Assembly (NCBI GenBank): GCA_022511505.1
Contig: JAFLTK010000026.1
Span: forward strand, 1-10,923
Direction of reading: 5' to 3'
Length of the DNA: 10,923 nt
Source: Muribaculaceae bacterium
GTDB taxonomy: Bacteria; Bacteroidota; Bacteroidia; Bacteroidales; Muribaculaceae
The notes beneath the pieces were generated by a model. It did not search any database, was not told where the DNA came from, and was given only the letters and a program-made list of their open reading frames with translations. The translations under genes were made by a program, and so were the position numbers. Of this stretch, positions 7,498 to 10,923 are shown piece by piece; positions within the stretch are counted from its first letter, which is position 1, and each line of letters starts with the position of its first letter.

Positions 7498-8053
7498 AGG
7501 TCAGGTTATTGTCGATTAATTGGCTCCATGACAGTCCTTTAAGGTCTTTGGGGCTGAGGTTAAGGGGAAAGTCGACCTCCGGCCAGCAGATGGCGACGTC
7601 GGGGTCGTCGAACCGCAGCGACACCTCGGCTGCCGGGTCATAGTAATTGTCGACCTTATATAAGAAACGCGCGCGCGTGGAGAGAACGAGGAACCCGTGG
7701 GCAAAGCCGCGAGGAATGAAAAGCATCTCGCCGCGGGTGTCGTCGAGCGTCACCATCACGTGGCGGCCAAACGTCGGAGAATGGCGTCGGAGGTCGAGAG
7801 CAACATCGACAACCGTGCCTTCGATGACGCGCACAAGTTTTGCCTGTGCCGAAGCGCCACGCTGAAAGTGCAACCCGCGCAACACACCGCCGCTCGACGT
7901 CGACTCGTTGTCTTGCACAAACTCGACGGTGCGGCCCGTGGCGGCGTCAAACTCGGCCTTGCGGTAGGTTTCGGCGAAGTAGCCGCGAGCGTCGCCATGT
8001 CGCCGGGGTGTCAGCAGCCACACGCCCGGTATTTCCAGTTCTCGATATTCCAT
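7487..8053 (-). CDS. rfbC: dTDP-4-dehydrorhamnose 3,5-epimerase (RmlC)
   Basis: This 188-aa cytoplasmic cupin enzyme has the usual RmlC length. It epimerises C3 and C5 of dTDP-4-dehydro-6-deoxy-glucose, the third step of dTDP-L-rhamnose synthesis. Visible family motifs are DARGYFAETY (21-30), QDNESTSSGGVLRGLHFQ (47-64), VIEGTVVDVALDLR (77-89, then R), LFIPRGFAHGF (111-121), LYKVDNYYDP (131-140) and ICWP (155-158). The residues expected from characterised RmlC are present: His62 as base, Tyr132, and Asp170 in the LSPKD segment. The gene overlaps the downstream GlmU-like gene by 11 nt. No rmlA, rmlB or rmlD is next to it, so the rest of the pathway must be encoded elsewhere. The start is ATG at 8053, with a -7-like element shortly upstream. 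Confidence 0.95.
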   Translation of the reverse strand: MEYRELEIPGVWLLTPRRHGDARGYFAETYRKAEFDAATGRTVEFVQDNESTSSGGVLRGLHFQRGASAQAKLVRVIEGTVVDVALDLRRHSPTFGRHVMVTLDDTRGEMLFIPRGFAHGFLVLSTRARFLYKVDNYYDPAAEVSLRFDDPDVAICWPEVDFPLNLSPKDLKGLSWSQLIDNNLTYDF

Positions 8054-8081
8054 TATTAATCTGTTAGGTCGGTTTCGGTTG

Positions 8082-8089
8082 CAAAGTTA
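8082..8089 (-). promoter_or_regulatory. -7 element upstream of rfbC
   Basis: TAACTTTG on the minus strand matches TAnnTTTG exactly and is the same octamer as in the susC promoter. It lies 28 nt from the rfbC ATG, in the 56-nt gap after the glycosidase stop. No convincing TTTG sits at the -33 distance, so this may be a weak promoter or a partly independent start for rfbC-glmU. Confidence 0.45.
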
Positions 8090-8109
8090 GCGAAATTTTG
8101 TGGAACGCG

Positions 8110-10923
8110 CTACCGCCCGGGGTTTTGGGCGATGAGGAGGACGGTGGTTAGGCCGGAGGGGGATAGGGGGGTGTCGGGATTGGCGACGGGGGGCAGGGCA
8201 TAGGTTTCGCGTTGCTCGGGCGGGAGTGTGGAGTCGAGTATCATCCTGTTCATCAGCGAGTTGGTGACGCTGATTTCGATGATGTTGTTGCCCGGGGTCA
8301 ACGCCTCCGTGATGTCGGTTTCCCATGGCGAACACCAGACCGCGGGACACTCGCGGCCGTTGACTCGGACCTCGGCGATATCTTTGAAGCCGGGGAGGCG
8401 GAGCGTCATGCGGTCGGCTATGGTGTCGACCGTGACGACGACACGGTAGGTTGCCGTTCCCGAGAAATGTTTCAGCGTCGGGTCGGTGAACGTTGTCCAG
8501 TCGGCGAGGGAGTCAAGGGACATCGGTTCGCGGCCGGGGAATGTCAGCGTCCAGTCGTTGTTAATCGGGGTAATTGATTGAGTGCCAAAATTCTGTCTTG
8601 GTGGTGCTGATGTCTCGGCGGAGCAGATGATAAACATGGTCTCGCTCGGTTCAAGGGCGAGGTCGAGAGTGCGGCTGCCGGGCTCGCCACCGAGGGTAGC
8701 ACTGACGCGAGTAAGGCGCACGGGGTCCCAGATTTCGGCCGTGGGGTCGGGGGTGTTGAACGAGAAACGTCCGCGGCGGGTCTCGGCGGTGTGGTTGTTG
8801 ACCATGAAGATGTCGGCAGTGTCGGTGCGGCGATGTGCCGTTCTGATTTCTAGCGAGTTGACGCCACCGGCGGTTGTAGAGACATCGGGCGTGATACCGG
8901 CGATGGCTGTTGCCTCGGCGAGTGTCATGCCGCTGTAAACCGTGCCGCGGCCGTGGCGGGTAACCGGCGCACCGCTCCATAGCGAGTCGGCGACGGCGCG
9001 CCACGCGTCAATCGAGTCGATGTCGAGCGCCGACGGGCTACCGACAGGGCGCTCGCCGTAGAGTCTCGCCCCGGCTGACACGAGGCGGCTGATTTGACGT
9101 AAAGCGCTGAGTGTCACCTCGCTATCGCGTTCGAGCACCATCATCTGATAGACGGTAGAGTCGGGGAGGAGTATGCGTCCCGCGGGGTCGACGTTGTTCA
9201 TGCGCGTCATTAGGGCGTCGGTGGTGAATGCGTCAAAGTCCAGTCCGTCAGGAATTTCAGGCAATTTGTAGGTTAAGATTTTAATCGGGGCGTTCTCGCC
9301 GAGGTAGACACAGAGGTCGATGACCGCCCGGCCCCGGCGCATCAGCATATTGCCGCGCGCCTGGTAGTCCCAGAAACCGCGGCTCGCCGGCCAGTAGGTG
9401 TTGTTGCGGTTGAGGCAGTAGTGGCGTCCACCGCCGGTGTTGCCGGGACGCCGGTCGAGCCAGGGCTGATAGGCCGAGGCGCAAACCACAAACTCGTTGA
9501 TACCCAGGTGCCAAGCGCCGTCGGCGAGCGTGCGCAGGTAGGAGAGGGGTTGGTCGTAGCGTGCGTCGGTGAACGCCTCGCCGGAGGCTATTGGTTTGGC
9601 GTAAAGATGGGCGGCCGACGAGCACTCTTTGATGTCGTAGTTGCCGTCCGGATGATGGGCCCAAAACTCCCCCTCGGGGATAGTTACCCGCCCCTTGGCC
9701 TGGATGGGGTCGGCGACGATACAGAGACCGTTGCCGACGGCCTGGGCCGTGAACTCGACCCCGGCGTCGCGACACAGCGAGTCGAGTGTGGCAAAATGAC
9801 GCGTCGATATAAGGTCGGCGATGGTTCGACGCACGTCGTGGAGTGTTCCGCGGGTCTCGGCGGTGGAATTGACGATATATCCCGCCATGACCGGCAGGCG
9901 CTCGACGAGGCTGTAGCCGCGAAGTCGTTCAAACTCCTTCTCAAAGCCTCGCGTCCAGTTCTGTGCGCCACCCTCATGGCTGTCCATCGTCAGGCGACTG
10001 AGGGTGATGCCATGGCGCGCGAGGGTGTCGCGCATCACCTTGAAATAACTGTTCCACTGCAACTCGGCGGCTTCGGCCGACATTTTGTCGCACTCCAACC
10101 CGAGCAGGTTTCGGCGCCCGTGGCGCGTGCGGCTTCCGGTCGGCACCATGACGAAACGCATTATTGTCCAGTCGCTTCCCGCCGGTGCCACCCAGTCGAG
10201 GCATCCTGCCGAGTCGACGAGGGCAGTCAGGTTGACGATTTCGGCCGAGTTAAGGACCTCGGCAGGAGAGTAGTCGGGCGTGTCGTCGCCGTAATCGTGC
10301 TCTGAGATAAGGCCGGCGCGCTGGGCCCACTGAGCCTCCATCGCCGATGTCGACAGATGTATATCGCTAAATTTCAACGGCTTGGCGGCGGTAAATTCAG
10401 GGTCAATCTCCCGGAGGTTGATGCGGAAATATCGCGCTGTCACGGCCGGAAACGCCACGGTCGTTGTCTTGACGGTTGTGTTGGGGCTGTAGGAGGGCTT
10501 GAGCATGGCGACGGGGCGATAGTTGACGCCGTCGGTCGAGGCTTCGAGCACGCCGACCGGGGGCAACTCGCGGTGGCCGGTGCCGACAAACGTCGGGGCA
10601 GGCGGCCCGGGGACGTTGGTGCAGCGCGTCGTCGTTTTCAGGCGGGAGGTGACGGTGTAGGAGATGGCGCGGGCGGTCATCAGCGAGTCGCGGGTCAGGT
10701 ATATAAATCGCTCGTTTTCAGGCGTTGCCGTGCTGACGCTGAACGTGCCGTGAATTGCCTTGTCCCCTTGATACCCCTCGCGGCGCGGGAATGCAACCGT
10801 GGCGACGTCGAGGTAGTAGCCCGTGGCTCGCGCGGGCAGTGGCAAAACGCCGCTAAAGCGCTCGCCGCCGGGAATGTCAACGCTCTCGGCCACAAGCATC
10901 TGCATCCCCATCTCGGGTGTAAT
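8110..10923 (-). CDS. GH106-family glycoside hydrolase (alpha-L-rhamnosidase-like), 5' end outside window
   Basis: The frame is open to the right edge: ITPE precedes the first in-window methionine at 10911. The gene is therefore truncated by the window, with 937 residues visible. Counting from the edge, residues 1-20 (ITPEMGMQMLVAES) are the GH106 'WITPE..MQ' landmark. About 120-175 is a discoidin-like beta segment (EASTDGVNYRPV to ARYFRINL). The catalytic barrel follows with ECDKMSAEA, MDSHEGGAQNW near 315, FERLRGYSLVERLPVMAGY, GEFWAHHPDG near 418 and GEAFTDARYDQPL near 448. The glutamates in EFW and in GEAFTD are the best candidates for the acid residues of this inverting, metal-dependent family. 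A galactose-binding-like beta-sandwich closes the protein (about 790-930). It probably cleaves rhamnosides in the periplasm or at the surface; the signal peptide is not visible. Specificity cannot be decided from sequence. The gene is distinctly GC-rich. Confidence 0.88.
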   Translation of the reverse strand: MTPEMGMQMLVAESVDIPGGERFSGVLPLPARATGYYLDVATVAFPRREGYQGDKAIHGTFSVSTATPENERFIYLTRDSLMTARAISYTVTSRLKTTTRCTNVPGPPAPTFVGTGHRELPPVGVLEASTDGVNYRPVAMLKPSYSPNTTVKTTTVAFPAVTARYFRINLREIDPEFTAAKPLKFSDIHLSTSAMEAQWAQRAGLISEHDYGDDTPDYSPAEVLNSAEIVNLTALVDSAGCLDWVAPAGSDWTIMRFVMVPTGSRTRHGRRNLLGLECDKMSAEAAELQWNSYFKVMRDTLARHGITLSRLTMDSHEGGAQNWTRGFEKEFERLRGYSLVERLPVMAGYIVNSTAETRGTLHDVRRTIADLISTRHFATLDSLCRDAGVEFTAQAVGNGLCIVADPIQAKGRVTIPEGEFWAHHPDGNYDIKECSSAAHLYAKPIASGEAFTDARYDQPLSYLRTLADGAWHLGINEFVVCASAYQPWLDRRPGNTGGGRHYCLNRNNTYWPASRGFWDYQARGNMLMRRGRAVIDLCVYLGENAPIKILTYKLPEIPDGLDFDAFTTDALMTRMNNVDPAGRILLPDSTVYQMMVLERDSEVTLSALRQISRLVSAGARLYGERPVGSPSALDIDSIDAWRAVADSLWSGAPVTRHGRGTVYSGMTLAEATAIAGITPDVSTTAGGVNSLEIRTAHRRTDTADIFMVNNHTAETRRGRFSFNTPDPTAEIWDPVRLTRVSATLGGEPGSRTLDLALEPSETMFIICSAETSAPPRQNFGTQSITPINNDWTLTFPGREPMSLDSLADWTTFTDPTLKHFSGTATYRVVVTVDTIADRMTLRLPGFKDIAEVRVNGRECPAVWCSPWETDITEALTPGNNIIEISVTNSLMNRMILDSTLPPEQRETYALPPVANPDTPLSPSGLTTVLLIAQNPGR

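Noticed and set aside
9421..10305. 294-codon open frame on the plus strand
   Set aside because: It lies wholly antisense to the GH106 gene, which shows clear family motifs throughout. GC-rich coding sequence commonly leaves long open antisense frames, and this one has no recognisable domain.

Overview
The window looks like a chromosomal segment of a gut-type Bacteroidales bacterium. A Muribaculaceae-like origin is a guess. The reasons are a SusC/SusD pair, lipoprotein signals with acidic residues after the lipid cysteine, no Shine-Dalgarno sequences, promoter elements of the Bacteroidetes TTTG / TAnnTTTG type, a Bacteroidetes-type GlmU-like protein and a GH106-like glycosidase. All six protein genes lie on the minus strand, so transcription runs from high to low coordinates.

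Region A (8110-10923) is the 3' part of a large GH106 (alpha-L-rhamnosidase family) glycoside hydrolase. Its start is beyond the right edge. Region B (6319-8053) is a pair of genes overlapping by 11 nt: rfbC/rmlC (dTDP-4-dehydrorhamnose 3,5-epimerase) and an alternative GlmU-like UDP-GlcNAc pyrophosphorylase/acetyltransferase. Both serve synthesis of nucleotide-sugar precursors for the envelope. A -7-like element lies just upstream of rfbC.

Region C (5654-6318) is a non-coding block of about 665 bp and the most interesting part of the window. It holds a minus-strand promoter with a leader of about 155 nt for susC. It also holds a divergent plus-strand promoter with a near-consensus -33/-7 pair, followed by a structured stretch with long-range complementary arms. 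A perfect 11-bp hairpin near 6233-6262 closes it and could stop transcription from both sides. No plus-strand gene follows, so this looks like a free-standing small RNA of about 240 nt that I cannot assign to a known family.

Region D (124-5653) is a compact glycan-uptake operon: susC (TonB-dependent outer-membrane transporter), susD (surface glycan-binding lipoprotein) and a third lipoprotein with a Calx-beta-like N-terminal domain. Gaps between the genes are only 33-37 nt. No glycosidase, sigma/anti-sigma pair or hybrid two-component regulator of this locus is inside the window, so the glycan is unknown. The last stretch (1-123) is very GC-rich and shows no convincing gene.

Base composition differs between blocks. 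By hand count 10561-10620 is 45/60 G+C, while 3661-3720 in susC is 25/60. The glycosidase and the transporter operon therefore sit in visibly different composition contexts.
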